Positions 1 through 9,177 of a stretch of DNA of 64,000 bases are shown here, one piece after another (position 1 is the first letter of the stretch; every line of letters starts with the position of its first letter). Below the pieces are notes generated by a model that was not told the origin of the DNA, did not search any database, and saw only the letters and a program-made list of their open reading frames with translations. This DNA comes from Prevotella sp. S7-1-8 (GTDB lineage: Bacteria; Bacteroidota; Bacteroidia; Bacteroidales; Bacteroidaceae), in contig NZ_JRNC01000024.1 in NCBI RefSeq assembly GCF_000758925.1, positions 1-64,000 on the forward strand. The letters run 5' to 3'. Position numbers and translations under genes: made by a program.

Positions 1-25
1 TTTTTTTTTTTTTTTAACGACGTTT

Positions 26-59
26 TTTGGGAGACGAACATATATTAACATTAACTTTG
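26..59 (+). promoter_or_regulatory. Bacteroidetes-type promoter
   Basis: A TTTG-like -33 element ends at about 29 and TAACTTTG (TAnnTTTG, the Bacteroidetes -7 element) lies at 52-59, with about 22 bp between them. It points into a region where I can find no intact gene, so it may be the surviving promoter of a lost gene. Confidence 0.35.
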
Positions 60-274
60 AAAATTCAGAGGAATTAAAATTGGGTAGGGGCTCAGTACAA
101 TTTTTCCGGGGAACAATTTGTTATTTATTTTAATAATTGCGACCTTCGCGTCATGGAAGAAAAATGTTACGCGCCTTGGCAACTCTTGTTTTGCCCTCTC
201 AAATACAATGTTATTTTACTATTGTTTCTGTTCGCGAGGTTTGGCCTGAGTTTCGTATTAGTCTTGACTAACGT

Positions 275-586
275 ATGGACAAGGCTTTGTCGGATGATGC
301 CAACTTCGAGTCCAAATGGTTCACGGAAGCAGTTAATATAACTGGCTTTCCGATTCGAGATCATAAGGTTATATAGAAAATTCGTCGCGGACGATGGGCG
401 GATTTGCGCACGGGCAAGAGCTTTGCGCCTCCCATCGCTTTGGACATAGTAGCTCAAGGCATCCGTTACTCCAAGGAATTATGGGATGCTTACGCTACAA
501 AAAAGCGGCTAATGTTGGATGTTTACGATTTTTCAACGTATTTTTCTCAAATCCGCCAAGTGTTGTCACACGATCGAACGGACTAA
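275..586 (+). pseudogene. possible decayed ORF with an internal amber codon
   Basis: From an ATG at 275 one frame reads 33 protein-like codons to a TAG at 374-376, then continues in the same frame for about 69 more codons to a TAA at 584-586. The second half contains a plausible mixed hydrophobic/charged sequence (for example RTGKSFAPPIALDIVAQG). I do not recognise a family. The rest of 1-678 holds only short overlapping ORFs without a credible start site. It may be a remnant of an accessory gene; a chance reading frame is also possible. Confidence 0.25.
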
Positions 587-678
587 AGAAAAATCGTAAA
601 CGAGTTAAGAATAAGGAATTGGAATATTGAGCCGCGAAGGTCACACGCGTCCAAACGAATGGCCAAAGCATACCACGC

Positions 679-1071
679 TCAACGCATATACCAGACATCT
701 TTGTGTTCAATCATAGGCACTAACACCTCCTCGGTAGCGCTGTCTCCATAAACAAAGATAAGAAACACGTTGGCCACATGTCGAGCCGTATCGACAGTGG
801 CGGCGCCCACGCGCACCTTTTTCAATCCTTTGTGGGCGGCTTGCTGCTCGCCCACAAACATTTTGGCGTTGGCAATGAGTTGCTGGCGATAGGATGGAGG
901 TATAGCTTCAGGTTGATACCTGCCATCGACAAAGTCTTCGTATTTGCCTTGTATCAACCAGTCGTAGTACACTTTTGCGGCTCGTGCGGCTCGCTCCTCG
1001 GGGATGGGGCCATCGCTACAGCTCCAACAAGCCGCGCATGTGGCAAGTATCAAAAATAGTATTTTCCTCAC
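679..1071 (-). CDS. small lipoprotein, function unknown
   Basis: A 130-residue protein starting with a positively charged, hydrophobic leader (MRKILFLILATCAACWSC) that ends in a lipobox-like cysteine at about residue 18, so it is probably exported and lipid-anchored. The mature part is charged, with a short alpha/beta-like pattern reminiscent of small DUF4878/NTF2-like lipoproteins, but I cannot assign it with confidence. It lies 72 bp downstream of der on the same strand and could be the last gene of the fabH-era-der neighbourhood. The other cysteines in the leader (residues 12 and 15) make the exact processing site uncertain. Confidence 0.75.
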   Translation of the reverse strand: MRKILFLILATCAACWSCSDGPIPEERAARAAKVYYDWLIQGKYEDFVDGRYQPEAIPPSYRQQLIANAKMFVGEQQAAHKGLKKVRVGAATVDTARHVANVFLIFVYGDSATEEVLVPMIEHKDVWYMR

Positions 1072-1143
1072 TCTGAAACAGATTTTATGGGGGTGCGCTT
1101 CCGTTTGGGGCGCTCAAGCACCGTGCCAGTCGCCGTGCCGCCC

Positions 1144-2457
1144 CTATTTTTTCCTGATAAACACATGGATGGGGCATCCGTGCATGGGCCAATGCTCGCG
1201 TATCTTGTTCTCGAGAAAACGGCGATAGTTCTCCTTGACATATTGCGGCAGATTGGCGTAAAACACGAAAGAGGGTATCTGCGTGTTGGGCAATTGCGAG
1301 CAATATTTTATCTTGATATACTTGCCCTTGATGGATGGCGGTGGCGTTTGTTCGATAATGGGAAGCATCACCTCGTTGAGCTTGGTAGTTCCCACGCGGG
1401 ATGTACGGTTGAGATAAACCTGTTTGGCAGTCTCAAGCACCTTGAATATGCGCTGCTTGGTGAGAGCCGAGGCGAAGATAATGGGGAAATCGGTGAACGG
1501 TGCCATGCGCTCCCTGATGGCGCTCTCAAACGTCTTGATTACTTTTTGGTCTTTATTCTCCACCAAGTCCCACTTGTTCACCACTACCACCAAGCTCTTT
1601 CTGTTGCGTTGTATGAGCTGGAAGATGTTCATGTCTTGCGCCTCGATGCCACGCGTGGCATCGATCATCAATATACATACGTCGCTGTTCTCTATGGCGC
1701 GGATGCTGCGCATCACGCTGTAAAACTCCAAGTCCTCGGTCACCTTGTTCTTGCGACGTATGCCAGCTGTATCCACAAGATAAAAATCAAAGCCAAACTT
1801 GTCGTAACGGGTATAAATACTGTCGCGCGTGGTGCCCGCTATCTCGGTCACGATATTGCGTTCCTCGCCTACAAAGGCGTTTATCAAGCTCGACTTGCCA
1901 GCGTTGGGCCTGCCCACGACAGCGAAGCGCGGTATATCATCCAGCGACTCCTCGCTGGTCTCGGAGGGCAATTTCTGTATGACAAGGTCGAGCAAGTCGC
2001 CTGTGCCACCGCCCGTTGCGGCGCTCACGCAAACAGGATCGCCCAAGCCAAGCTTGTAAAACTCGGCCGCCACGTATGCCTCACCGCTATTGTCCACCTT
2101 GTTGGCCACGAGTATCACAGGCAGCTTGGCGCGACGCAAGATTGTCGCTACGTCCTCGTCCCAATCGGTGAGCCCTGTCTCCACATCCACCAAGAACAGC
2201 ACCAAGTCGGCCTCGTCAGCCGCTATCCTCACTTGCTGGCGTATGGCATCCTCGAAAATATCATCGGATTTCACGACCCATCCACCCGTGTCCACGACCG
2301 AGAACTCCCGATCGTTCCAATTGCATTTGCCGTATTGGCGGTCGCGAGTGGTTCCTGCCACATTGCTGACGATAGCTTGACGCGACTGGGTGAGGCGGTT
2401 GAAAAGTGTGGACTTGCCCACATTGGGACGTCCTACGATTGCTACTAAATTTGCCAT
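1144..2457 (-). CDS. der: ribosome biogenesis GTPase Der (EngA)
   Basis: Der is the tandem-GTPase needed for maturation of the 50S subunit. With the start at MANLVAIVG the protein has 437 residues, normal for the family. The first G domain has GRPNVGKS at 9-16, a DTGG switch II motif and an NKVD guanine-specificity motif; the second G domain has GRPNAGKS at about 180, DTAG and NKWD; a KH-like C-terminal domain follows. The frame stays open for 46 more codons upstream, coding a charged plus very hydrophobic stretch, but the conserved family start is at 2457 and I prefer it. Era lies just upstream on the same strand. Confidence 0.97.
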   Translation of the reverse strand: MANLVAIVGRPNVGKSTLFNRLTQSRQAIVSNVAGTTRDRQYGKCNWNDREFSVVDTGGWVVKSDDIFEDAIRQQVRIAADEADLVLFLVDVETGLTDWDEDVATILRRAKLPVILVANKVDNSGEAYVAAEFYKLGLGDPVCVSAATGGGTGDLLDLVIQKLPSETSEESLDDIPRFAVVGRPNAGKSSLINAFVGEERNIVTEIAGTTRDSIYTRYDKFGFDFYLVDTAGIRRKNKVTEDLEFYSVMRSIRAIENSDVCILMIDATRGIEAQDMNIFQLIQRNRKSLVVVVNKWDLVENKDQKVIKTFESAIRERMAPFTDFPIIFASALTKQRIFKVLETAKQVYLNRTSRVGTTKLNEVMLPIIEQTPPPSIKGKYIKIKYCSQLPNTQIPSFVFYANLPQYVKENYRRFLENKIREHWPMHGCPIHVFIRKK

Positions 2458-2623
2458 ATCTTTATCAGTATTAAAGGGGTTGTTCTTAAAAACAGGAGAA
2501 AGAGTTTCTGGGAAAATAGAGATGTTGGGTAAGATTAAAAGTATGATAAGTATAATTACAAGGATGGACAATGTCTTCCATTTCTTTCTCCACACTTAAT
2601 TTACCTCGTTCCAAGAAGAAAGT

Positions 2624-3505
2624 TCATCGCGGATTGTATCCGAAATGGTCCAACTCTTTTTGAGAGTTTCGCCAATCCTTGTCAACTTTGACAAACATCT
2701 CGAGAAAAATTTTCTTGCCAAAAAAGCTCTCCAAACTTTTTCTCGCCTCTGAGGACACACGTTTTAGCGCGGTGCCTTGATGCCCAATGATGATGCCTTT
2801 CTGCGAATCGCGCTCCACGTAGATTACCGCGTTGATGCGTATGAGTTTTTCGCTCTCTCGGAATTGTTCAACCAGCACCTCTACCGAGTAAGGTATCTCC
2901 TTGTCGTAATAACGCAAAATTTTCTCGCGAATAATCTCCGAGACAAAGAATTTGGAAGGTTTGTCCGTGAGCTGGTCTTTGCCAAAATAAGCTGGGCTTT
3001 CGGGCAACAGCTCAACAATGCGCTTCATCAGTATATCAACGCCAAACTTGTTCTTGGCAGAGATTGGCAAGATTTCCGCGTTAGGGAGCAGGGCGTGCCA
3101 CCTTTCCACAATATCGCCAAGATGCCGTTGGTCGGTTTCGTCTATTTTGTTGATAAGTAAAATCACCGGGATAGCCATGGTCTTGACCTTGTTCAAGAAC
3201 TCAATGTTTTTTTCCGGGTTCTCCACTACATCGGTGACATAGAGCAGAATGTCCGCATCCGCAAGCGCCGACTCCGAGAAAGCCAGCATCATCTCTTGCA
3301 TCTTGTAGTTTGGTTTCAACACCCCAGGCGTGTCAGAGAACACTATCTGCATCTCGGGTGTGTTCACGATGCCCATGATGCGATGGCGAGTGGTTTGTGC
3401 CTTAAAAGTGGCAATGCTTATTTTTTCACCAACAAGCTGGTTCATCAGCGTCGACTTGCCCACGTTGGGATTGCCCACAATATTTACGAAGCCTGCTTTG
3501 TGCAT
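2624..3505 (-). CDS. era: GTPase Era
   Basis: Era binds the 3' end of 16S rRNA and is needed for 30S assembly. The protein of 293 residues has the P-loop GNPNVGKS at 11-18, the DTPG switch II motif, NKID as the G4 motif, and a C-terminal KH domain with the GXXG loop (GHQG) followed by the typical FVKVDKDWR ending region. The start at 3505 (MHKAGFVNIVG) fits the family; an in-frame ATG at 3556 lies inside a terminator hairpin and is unlikely to be used. Der follows 166 bp downstream on the same strand, so the two ribosome-assembly GTPases are neighbours. Confidence 0.97.
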   Translation of the reverse strand: MHKAGFVNIVGNPNVGKSTLMNQLVGEKISIATFKAQTTRHRIMGIVNTPEMQIVFSDTPGVLKPNYKMQEMMLAFSESALADADILLYVTDVVENPEKNIEFLNKVKTMAIPVILLINKIDETDQRHLGDIVERWHALLPNAEILPISAKNKFGVDILMKRIVELLPESPAYFGKDQLTDKPSKFFVSEIIREKILRYYDKEIPYSVEVLVEQFRESEKLIRINAVIYVERDSQKGIIIGHQGTALKRVSSEARKSLESFFGKKIFLEMFVKVDKDWRNSQKELDHFGYNPR

Positions 3506-3533
3506 ATCTTTTATGGAATGGAAAAATTGGCGA

Positions 3534-3576
3534 AACAAAAAAAACGCATGATTCATGAAACTGAAGGATGCGTTTT
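3534..3576 (-). terminator. intrinsic terminator after fabH
   Basis: On the minus strand a stem AAAACGCAT (3568-3576) pairs with ATGCGTTTT (3541-3549) around an 18-nt loop, and the second arm runs into a stretch of T. It sits between the fabH stop (3594) and the era start (3505), so the L32-FabH transcript probably ends here, at least in part. Confidence 0.7.
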
Positions 3577-3593
3577 CTTATAGTTTAATTTAC

Positions 3594-4613
3594 TTATTTT
3601 ACACCAGAAACAGCCGCTCCGTCATATCCCCATTTATAATAAGAGGCTCCATGGACGAAACCGGCTCCAAAAGCCGTCATGATGACATTGTCACCTTTTT
3701 TCAACTTGGACTCATAGTCCCACAACGCCAAAGGAATGGTGGCGGAACTGGTGTTGCCGTAATGGTCAATATTGATCATCACCTTCTCGATAGGTATCTC
3801 CGCGCGCTTGACGACGGCCTCTATAATCCTTAAGTTAGCCTCGTGGGGCACCACCCAATCCACGTCATCGGCGCCCAAGCCATTGCGTTTGAAAATCTCG
3901 CTAACGTCATTGCCCATATCGGTAACGGCATGTCGAAAAACATTGCGCCCTTCTTGGTATATATAGTGCAAATGATGATCTACCGTGAAATGAGAGGGTG
4001 GGCAAACGCTGCCACCTGCTTTTATATGCAGGAAAGGAAGGCCTTTGCCGTCTGTACGAAGGAAAGAGTCTTGAAAACCAATTCCCTCTTCTTCTGTCGC
4101 CTCCACTAACACCGCTCCTGCGCCATCACCAAAAAGAACGCAAGTTTGACGATCGGTGTAGTCAACGACAGACGACATCTTCTCGGCCGAGACCACGATA
4201 ATCTTCTTGTAGCGACCGCTCTGAATCATCGCGGACGCGGTGTCCATGGCGTAAAGAAATCCGCAACAAGCGCACGACATATCATATGCGTGCGCGTTTT
4301 TCAAGCCCAATTTCCCCAACACGATGCTTGCCGTGGAGGGAAACGCATAGTCAGGAGTGGTGGTGGAAAGGATAAGCGCGTCTATAGTGTCAGGATCAAC
4401 GCCAGTCTTTTGCAAGAGTTGCTTGGCGGCCTTACGCCCCATGTAACTGCTTCCAAGCCCTTCTTCCTTGAGGATGCGGCGCTCTTTGATACCCACACGT
4501 GTGGTGATCCACTCATCACTGGTATCTACCATGCGAGACAATTCCTCGTTAGTGAGAACATAGTCGGGCACGTAGCCACCCACACCTGTGATTACAGCGT
4601 TAATTTTGCCCAT
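3594..4613 (-). CDS. fabH: 3-oxoacyl-ACP synthase III (FabH)
   Basis: FabH condenses acetyl-CoA (or a branched acyl-CoA primer) with malonyl-ACP to start fatty acid synthesis in the cytoplasm. The 339-residue protein has the full catalytic triad: Cys116 in the DMSCACCGF motif, His257 in PHEAN and Asn287 in HYGNTSS. The cysteine-rich active-site segment (C114, C116, C117) is unusual to the eye but the aligned nucleophile is C116. The start codon overlaps the rpmF stop by one base (TAATG), the arrangement of a translationally coupled rpmF-fabH operon, which is common in bacteria. Confidence 0.96.
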   Translation of the reverse strand: MGKINAVITGVGGYVPDYVLTNEELSRMVDTSDEWITTRVGIKERRILKEEGLGSSYMGRKAAKQLLQKTGVDPDTIDALILSTTTPDYAFPSTASIVLGKLGLKNAHAYDMSCACCGFLYAMDTASAMIQSGRYKKIIVVSAEKMSSVVDYTDRQTCVLFGDGAGAVLVEATEEEGIGFQDSFLRTDGKGLPFLHIKAGGSVCPPSHFTVDHHLHYIYQEGRNVFRHAVTDMGNDVSEIFKRNGLGADDVDWVVPHEANLRIIEAVVKRAEIPIEKVMINIDHYGNTSSATIPLALWDYESKLKKGDNVIMTAFGAGFVHGASYYKWGYDGAAVSGVK

Positions 4614-4798
4614 TATTCCGCAGCTTCCTTGACAATAGCAACTTTACCACGATAATATCCGCAAGTGGGGCAGACCGTGTGATAAACATAGTATGCGCCG
4701 CAGTTGGGGCAGATGGCCAATGTTGGGGCGACCGCCTTATCGTGAGTTCTTCTCTTAAGAGTACGTGTCTTTGACTGTCTTCTTTTAGGATGTGCCAT
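4613..4798 (-). CDS. rpmF: 50S ribosomal protein L32
   Basis: A basic 61-residue protein starting [17 protein letters not shown], the L32 signature. It carries a zinc-ribbon with Cys30, Cys33, Cys43 and Cys46, so this is the zinc-binding form of L32. It lies 21 bp downstream of the DUF177 gene and overlaps fabH by one base, giving the familiar order DUF177, rpmF, fabH. Confidence 0.98.
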   Translation of the reverse strand: MAHPKRRQSKTRTLKRRTHDKAVAPTLAICPNCGAYYVYHTVCPTCGYYRGKVAIVKEAAE

Positions 4799-4819
4799 AA
4801 TACTTTAATGTTTAAACTT

Positions 4820-5347
4820 TTATTCTGTAATTTTTATTTTGCTTAATGCTTCCCATCGAGAGTCCACAGCCTTGTCACCATCGCCAACGCCGCTTCGGGC
4901 GGCCGAATGTTCTTCTAAAACTTTCATCATGGCAGGGTTGCATTTTCCAGGTGCATGCACGTGCCTGAGTGGTATGCTGAGCTCTATGAACTCGTAGATG
5001 TACCATGCCACGTCGAGTATTCCTTCGTTCTCGGCTATAAAGACAAGGTTGTCATCGTCAGAGCTGCCTTCGCCAAGCTTGGCCGTGAGATGGTCGCGAG
5101 TGTCAACCGCTTGTTCCATGTCGTCCAAGCAGATGTCACACGGTATTACGACCGAGCCTTTTGTGTGAAAATTAATGTCAAATAACGACCCGACACAATG
5201 AATGTCAAGCGTGCAGCGCAGTTTCCCCCTTCGCACCACGGGAGCCCCTATGGCCTCAAAGTAGGCGTCATCAAGGTCGTACTCGAGAACATTGTCCCCC
5301 TCGGCCAACCTTTTCAGATCTATTTTAAACTGCTCTAAATAAGACAT
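4820..5347 (-). CDS. DUF177 (YceD-like) protein
   Basis: A 175-residue acidic protein of the DUF177/YceD family, which is nearly always encoded in front of rpmF and is implicated in 23S rRNA accumulation in other organisms. It has the CDIC pair in the middle and the family opening FKIDLKRLAEGDNVLEYDLDD. The frame is open to 5407, but a -7-like promoter element (minus-strand TAACTTTG at 5365-5372) lies inside that extension, and the family normally begins near MSYLEQFKIDL, so I place the start at 5347. Confidence 0.85.
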   Translation of the reverse strand: MSYLEQFKIDLKRLAEGDNVLEYDLDDAYFEAIGAPVVRRGKLRCTLDIHCVGSLFDINFHTKGSVVIPCDICLDDMEQAVDTRDHLTAKLGEGSSDDDNLVFIAENEGILDVAWYIYEFIELSIPLRHVHAPGKCNPAMMKVLEEHSAARSGVGDGDKAVDSRWEALSKIKITE

Positions 5348-5364
5348 CTCCACACTTTGGGCTG

Positions 5365-5372
5365 CAAAGTTA
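5365..5372 (-). promoter_or_regulatory. -7 promoter element for DUF177-rpmF-fabH
   Basis: CAAAGTTA on the plus strand is TAACTTTG on the minus strand, a match to the Bacteroidetes -7 element TAnnTTTG. It lies 18-25 bp upstream of the chosen DUF177 start. I do not see a well-spaced TTTG -33 partner, so this rests on one box. Confidence 0.5.
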
Positions 5373-5463
5373 CTATTTTTTTCTGATAAATAGCTATCTA
5401 ATCGCAAAAAAAATAATGATAATAAATATTATTCATACTCCTTTGAGAATAGCGTGCCAAAGG

Positions 5464-5787
5464 CTATTTTAAAATTCTATCTACGGATAATAGGATAAAG
5501 TATGTTTTCTCAACATCTCTTTTTGTTACTGTAAGTCGCTTTGCTCTATCCAACAATTTCTTTGTGGATTTGAGTTTGTCATATGGCAAAGGTTCCATAT
5601 TTTTAGGACTAAAATAAGATAGTCTGCGCACGGATTCCACGGCTTGGACGCTTTTCGCAAGCGTAAGAACTGGCGCGACACCCTGCAATTGCTCAACCGA
5701 CATGGAACGAATGTCGATTATCTCACCAGATTGGATTGTCTGAGAACTACTTTGATTACCTTTCTTGGACGCTGTCATAGCTGCCAT
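5464..5787 (-). CDS. orphan small protein, unknown
   Basis: A 107-residue ORF with no family I recognise. The N-terminus is polar (Ser/Gln/Lys-rich), the C-terminal 60 residues are basic and probably helical. It is isolated: the DUF177 gene ends transcription units to its left on the same strand and a 500-bp gene-free stretch lies to its right. The DNA is visibly more AT-rich than the neighbouring housekeeping genes, which may mean recent acquisition or simply a weakly constrained ORF. No convincing promoter is seen; a TACATTTG-like box occurs at 5934-5941 on the minus strand but without a well-placed -33 partner. Confidence 0.4.
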   Translation of the reverse strand: MAAMTASKKGNQSSSQTIQSGEIIDIRSMSVEQLQGVAPVLTLAKSVQAVESVRRLSYFSPKNMEPLPYDKLKSTKKLLDRAKRLTVTKRDVEKTYFILLSVDRILK

Positions 5788-6242
5788 AACAGGCGATTTT
5801 CCGATTATAGTTTCTATGTATCCCTACATTTTTATTACGTACTTATTCGTAACTTTCTTGCCTGCTTTTACACTCTCAAATACATTATGGTGTCTCAAGA
5901 AAGCGAATGTGTAACATCATTGAGATGATTTGGCAAATGTAATGATAAAAAACAAAAAAGCATAGCATTACGTCGCTTAATGTGAATTATGATGGAGTTT
6001 GTCAATTAGTGTTGTCACTTTGCGAGATTTTACCTTGAACTAACAAGTACCAAATTGTCCAAGCGGCTTGACTTGCTATATGGCCAAGTTTACATATGCC
6101 TTCTCTGAATAGATGTAAAAAATGTTATCGTATCATATCCGATAATTAAGAAAAAAGACAACAAAAGATAATTATAGTATCTTTCTCGTATTGTTCCAAA
6201 TCATCAAATAGGCTTAGTGCCCCAAAAATATTGCCAACAGCA
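5788..6242. other. AT-rich intergenic stretch
   Basis: About 450 bp without a credible gene between the orphan ORF and the promoter of the EamA transporter. It is AT-rich with many short A/T runs. I see no repeats, tRNA or clear hairpin in it. Confidence 0.5.
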
Positions 6243-6273
6243 TTGGTCATTATGCTTTTTAATTATACCTTTG
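6242..6273 (+). promoter_or_regulatory. promoter of the EamA transporter gene
   Basis: ATTG at 6242-6245 and TACCTTTG at 6266-6273 are spaced by 20 bp, an excellent match to the Bacteroidetes -33/-7 promoter. The expected transcript start at about 6280 lies before both candidate start codons (6302 and 6347). Confidence 0.75.
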
Positions 6274-6346
6274 CCCCCCGAATAATAAATGATGACATTA
6301 AATGCCTGTACACTATGCACATTGTGTAGAGTGCGGGCCAATAAAA

Positions 6347-7222
6347 ATGAGCTCACGAGTCAAAGGATTTATCGCAGGTGTTCTTGCTGCTGTTTTTTAT
6401 GGTACCAACCCATTAGGCGCGCTACCGCTCTATGCTGACCATATCACGTCGGGCAATGTGTTATTTTATCGTTACGGCATCGCGATGCTACTTTTTGCCG
6501 CATGGATGCTGTTGAAAAAAGAAAACTTCAAGATTAGGCGGGGGCATGCCATCAAGTTTGCCATCTTAGGGGTACTCTTCGGCTTGTCGTCGGCAACGCT
6601 TTTCATGAGCTTCCACTTCATGAACGCAGGTGTGGCGTCTACCATTTTGTTTTCCTATCCCATCATCACGGCCATGCTCATGGTGGTGTTCTATCACGAG
6701 CGCGTCACGTGGGTCACCACTTTTGCGTTGGTGTTGGCCATCACGGGTATAGGATTGTTGTATCGTGGCGATGGCGGCGAGCCACTCAACATCACTGGCG
6801 TGATTTTAGTTTTGGCCTCCTCTTTTTTTTACGCCCTCTACATTGTGTATGTTCACCAGTTCAAAACAGAGATGTCGGTCGTGAAATACACCTTTTGGAT
6901 CATTGCGTTTGGATGGCTGACCATCATCGGATATATGATTTTCGCGGGCGACCCACTACAAGCACTCAATACGTCTAAACAATGGCTCTGCGTGATACAA
7001 TTGGCCGTGCTGCCCACATTGCTGTCACTATATTTTATCAATGTGTCCATCCAACTCATTGGCAGCACCCCCACGTCCATCCTTGGCGCGCTCGAACCCG
7101 TCACGGCCGTTGTAATCAGCACGTTCGTCTTTGGCGAAATTTTCACATGGCGATTGGCCTCGGGCATCGTGCTAATACTCACGGCGGTCATCCTCATTAT
7201 ATTGAGAAAGCAACCAGCGTAA
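6347..7222 (+). CDS. EamA-family (DMT) transporter
   Basis: A membrane protein of 291 residues with about ten hydrophobic helices arranged as two EamA repeats, the drug/metabolite transporter fold that usually exports or imports small metabolites through the inner membrane. The second repeat contains the typical segment near the end, TPTSILGALEPVTAVVISTF. The substrate cannot be read from sequence. An in-frame ATG at 6302 would add 15 polar residues; I prefer 6347, just before the first helix. It is convergent with the histidine kinase, only 20 bp apart, and has its own strong promoter. Confidence 0.9.
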   Translation: MSSRVKGFIAGVLAAVFYGTNPLGALPLYADHITSGNVLFYRYGIAMLLFAAWMLLKKENFKIRRGHAIKFAILGVLFGLSSATLFMSFHFMNAGVASTILFSYPIITAMLMVVFYHERVTWVTTFALVLAITGIGLLYRGDGGEPLNITGVILVLASSFFYALYIVYVHQFKTEMSVVKYTFWIIAFGWLTIIGYMIFAGDPLQALNTSKQWLCVIQLAVLPTLLSLYFINVSIQLIGSTPTSILGALEPVTAVVISTFVFGEIFTWRLASGIVLILTAVILIILRKQPA

Positions 7223-7242
7223 GCCATGACGCCCGCGACAAA

Positions 7243-8472
7243 CTAATTTTTACGAGCCATTGCGCCATCGCGGCCCTTGCTATCCATGAGCGGCAACTCC
7301 ACGCGAAAAGTAGTGCCACGCCCCACCTCGGAGTTTTTCACCCATATACGGCCTTCGTGATACTCCTCCACGATACGTTTGGCCAACGACAATCCCAACC
7401 CCCATCCTCTGCGTTTGGTGGTAAATCCAGGTTTGAACACATTGCGCACGTCTTTTTTCTTGATGCCGCGACCGGTGTCGCTCACCTCTATGACAGCCTT
7501 GTCGCCACGCTCAAAAACGCGGAGCGTGATGGTGCCGTTCTCACCCCCCATGGCATCCACGGCGTTTTTGCACAGATTTTCGATAACCCACTCAAAGAGA
7601 GAGCTGTTCAATTTGACCATGACCCGATGCTGGGGAAAAACTGTTGATATAGTGACCCGATGCGAGGTGCGCCTGTTCATATAGTCCACCACGCGCTCCA
7701 CCACCTCTTGCAGGCTGGTGGGCACCGGTTCAGGTTTGGCGCCTATCTTCGAGAAGCGGTCAGCGATAAGCTCCAAGCGCTTCACGTCCTTACTCATCTC
7801 AGGTATAAGTGAGTCCTCTGGATAGGTCTCGCGCAGCACGTCCGTCCATGCCATCAAGCTCGATATCGGCGTCCCCAACTGGTGGGCCGTCTCTTTGGAA
7901 AGACCCACCCACACCTTGTTTTGTTCAGCTCGCTTAGACGACAAGAGCGCGAAGAGAGTCACCGCGACAAAGATAAGCACCACGCCCATTTGAGCGAAAG
8001 GATAGATAGAGAGCCGTTTCAAAATGAGCGACTCGTCGTAACACACATCGATAAAATCGTTCGCTCGTACCTCGTCGTGACGGCTGGAGGCGCCTGACAG
8101 TTTGATGCGAATGTTCTGATGGCGCATGAGCAGCTGCCTGCCTATTTTTTCAGCCTGCCTAAGGCTGTCCTGATAGCTGTCGGCCGTCAGCTCGATGTTG
8201 CGAAACTCGGTGGCGCGCCCATTGGCGTCGAGCACCACCACCGGTATGTAATTGTTGTCGTTGAGCACCTTGAGCACCAAGTTCAAGTCGGTATTCTCGT
8301 CGGCATTGCTCAGCGTGCGCATGGCCTCGGCCCACACCTCCATCTTGCGCTGCTCTTGTTCTCGCAGGTCGCGCGTCAGATAATGAGACACCAACAATGA
8401 CCCCACGGCAATCGTGATAGCCGCCATAACGAGCAGAATATTGACACGCCTGATTTTATCGGTCCATTGCAT
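7243..8472 (-). CDS. membrane sensor histidine kinase
   Basis: A 409-residue two-component sensor. Two membrane helices (about 11-31 and 158-178) flank a periplasmic sensor region of about 125 residues. The phospho-acceptor His197 sits in ETAHQLGTPISSL, the variant H-box common in Bacteroidetes kinases; the ATPase domain has the N box NLCKNAVDAM, the G1 box DTGRGI and the G2 box GWGLGLSLAKRI. No response regulator or receiver domain is encoded nearby, so it is an orphan kinase whose partner must lie elsewhere. The signal is unknown. Confidence 0.93.
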   Translation of the reverse strand: MQWTDKIRRVNILLVMAAITIAVGSLLVSHYLTRDLREQEQRKMEVWAEAMRTLSNADENTDLNLVLKVLNDNNYIPVVVLDANGRATEFRNIELTADSYQDSLRQAEKIGRQLLMRHQNIRIKLSGASSRHDEVRANDFIDVCYDESLILKRLSIYPFAQMGVVLIFVAVTLFALLSSKRAEQNKVWVGLSKETAHQLGTPISSLMAWTDVLRETYPEDSLIPEMSKDVKRLELIADRFSKIGAKPEPVPTSLQEVVERVVDYMNRRTSHRVTISTVFPQHRVMVKLNSSLFEWVIENLCKNAVDAMGGENGTITLRVFERGDKAVIEVSDTGRGIKKKDVRNVFKPGFTTKRRGWGLGLSLAKRIVEEYHEGRIWVKNSEVGRGTTFRVELPLMDSKGRDGAMARKN

Positions 8473-8499
8473 AACTGTCTATACAACGCAACATCTACC

Positions 8500-8609
8500 C
8501 GTTTATTGTGAAGCGACGACGCCAACGCCCCACCTTGCCTATGGAGGTCGTGGTCGGTGGTTATCGTCGCGCATACGGCGGCAATGATGGCGAATAGTGA
8601 TTTTCTCAT
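8500..8609 (-). pseudogene. possible 5' fragment of a secreted protein gene
   Basis: From an ATG at 8609 the minus strand codes MRKSLFAIIAAVCATITT, a good signal-peptide-like start, placed 34 bp after the stop of the broken barrel gene. The frame then degenerates into sequence that does not look like a mature protein and runs into the start of the histidine kinase in another frame. I read it as the surviving 5' end of a deleted gene; it may also be chance. Confidence 0.25.
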
Positions 8610-8643
8610 ATATGTTAGATTGGTTAATGGGTCCATTTGTTGA

Positions 8644-9177
8644 CTACCAAACGTAAGCCACTCCTACTTGTAACAGCGTCCGGTCGCAGTTTTTAACGTA
8701 TCGGTATTTTGCCTCGGCAAAACCCTTCAGCGTTGGAGTGAAATAATATTCGTATCCCACGCCGAGATCAAAATTGAGATTGCCTTCAGAGTCGTCCGAA
8801 TAGTCATCAGGTAGATTGTCGACACCAGCGGGCTTCTCTATCACATTGTTCAACTTCATGATGGAATACCCCAAACCCAAAATGGGATAAACTCCCATCT
8901 TAGGCGTCAATGCGAACACATAGTTGAAGTCTGTGCCAAGCTCAATAAAGCTGGCGTTGTTTTGTTTGAAGAAATAGTCGGCAAAGATGCTGCCCCGAAA
9001 TTCATCACCAAAAAACTTTTGCTATTTCAAACCGGCGCCACCATGGTTGTAAGTGCCACTTGTTCCATAATTGGCCGTGGCTCCGAACGCGAAGGTTCCG
9101 AAATCTGTCTTGATCTTAGCGTTTGTTGACATGCGACATGCAACTATGCAAATGAATGCCACGAACAGTCTTTTCAT
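8644..9177 (-). pseudogene. outer-membrane beta-barrel protein gene broken by one amber codon
   Basis: Reading from ATG 9175-9177, one frame codes a signal peptide (MKRLFVAFICIVACRMSTNA), then short barrel-like strands, to a TAG at 9022-9024 (codon 52). The same frame then continues without further interruption for 125 codons through repeated alternating strands and turns, ending DRTLLQVGVAYVW, a typical C-terminal strand finishing in an aromatic residue. There is no frameshift, so without the TAG this would be a 177-residue small porin-like protein. TAG is an ordinary stop elsewhere in this window (RecQ, Asd, SNF2), so recoding is unlikely. It may be a recent loss or a sequencing error. Confidence 0.75.

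Noticed and set aside
1087-2448. 453-codon ORF antisense to der
   Set aside because: It is the shadow of der in the opposite strand, caused by codon bias; no start signal and no recognisable protein.
9022-9024. TAG as a recoded sense codon (as in some phages)
   Set aside because: TAG ends several clear genes in this window (recQ, asd, the SNF2 gene, the OstA-like gene), so it is an ordinary stop.
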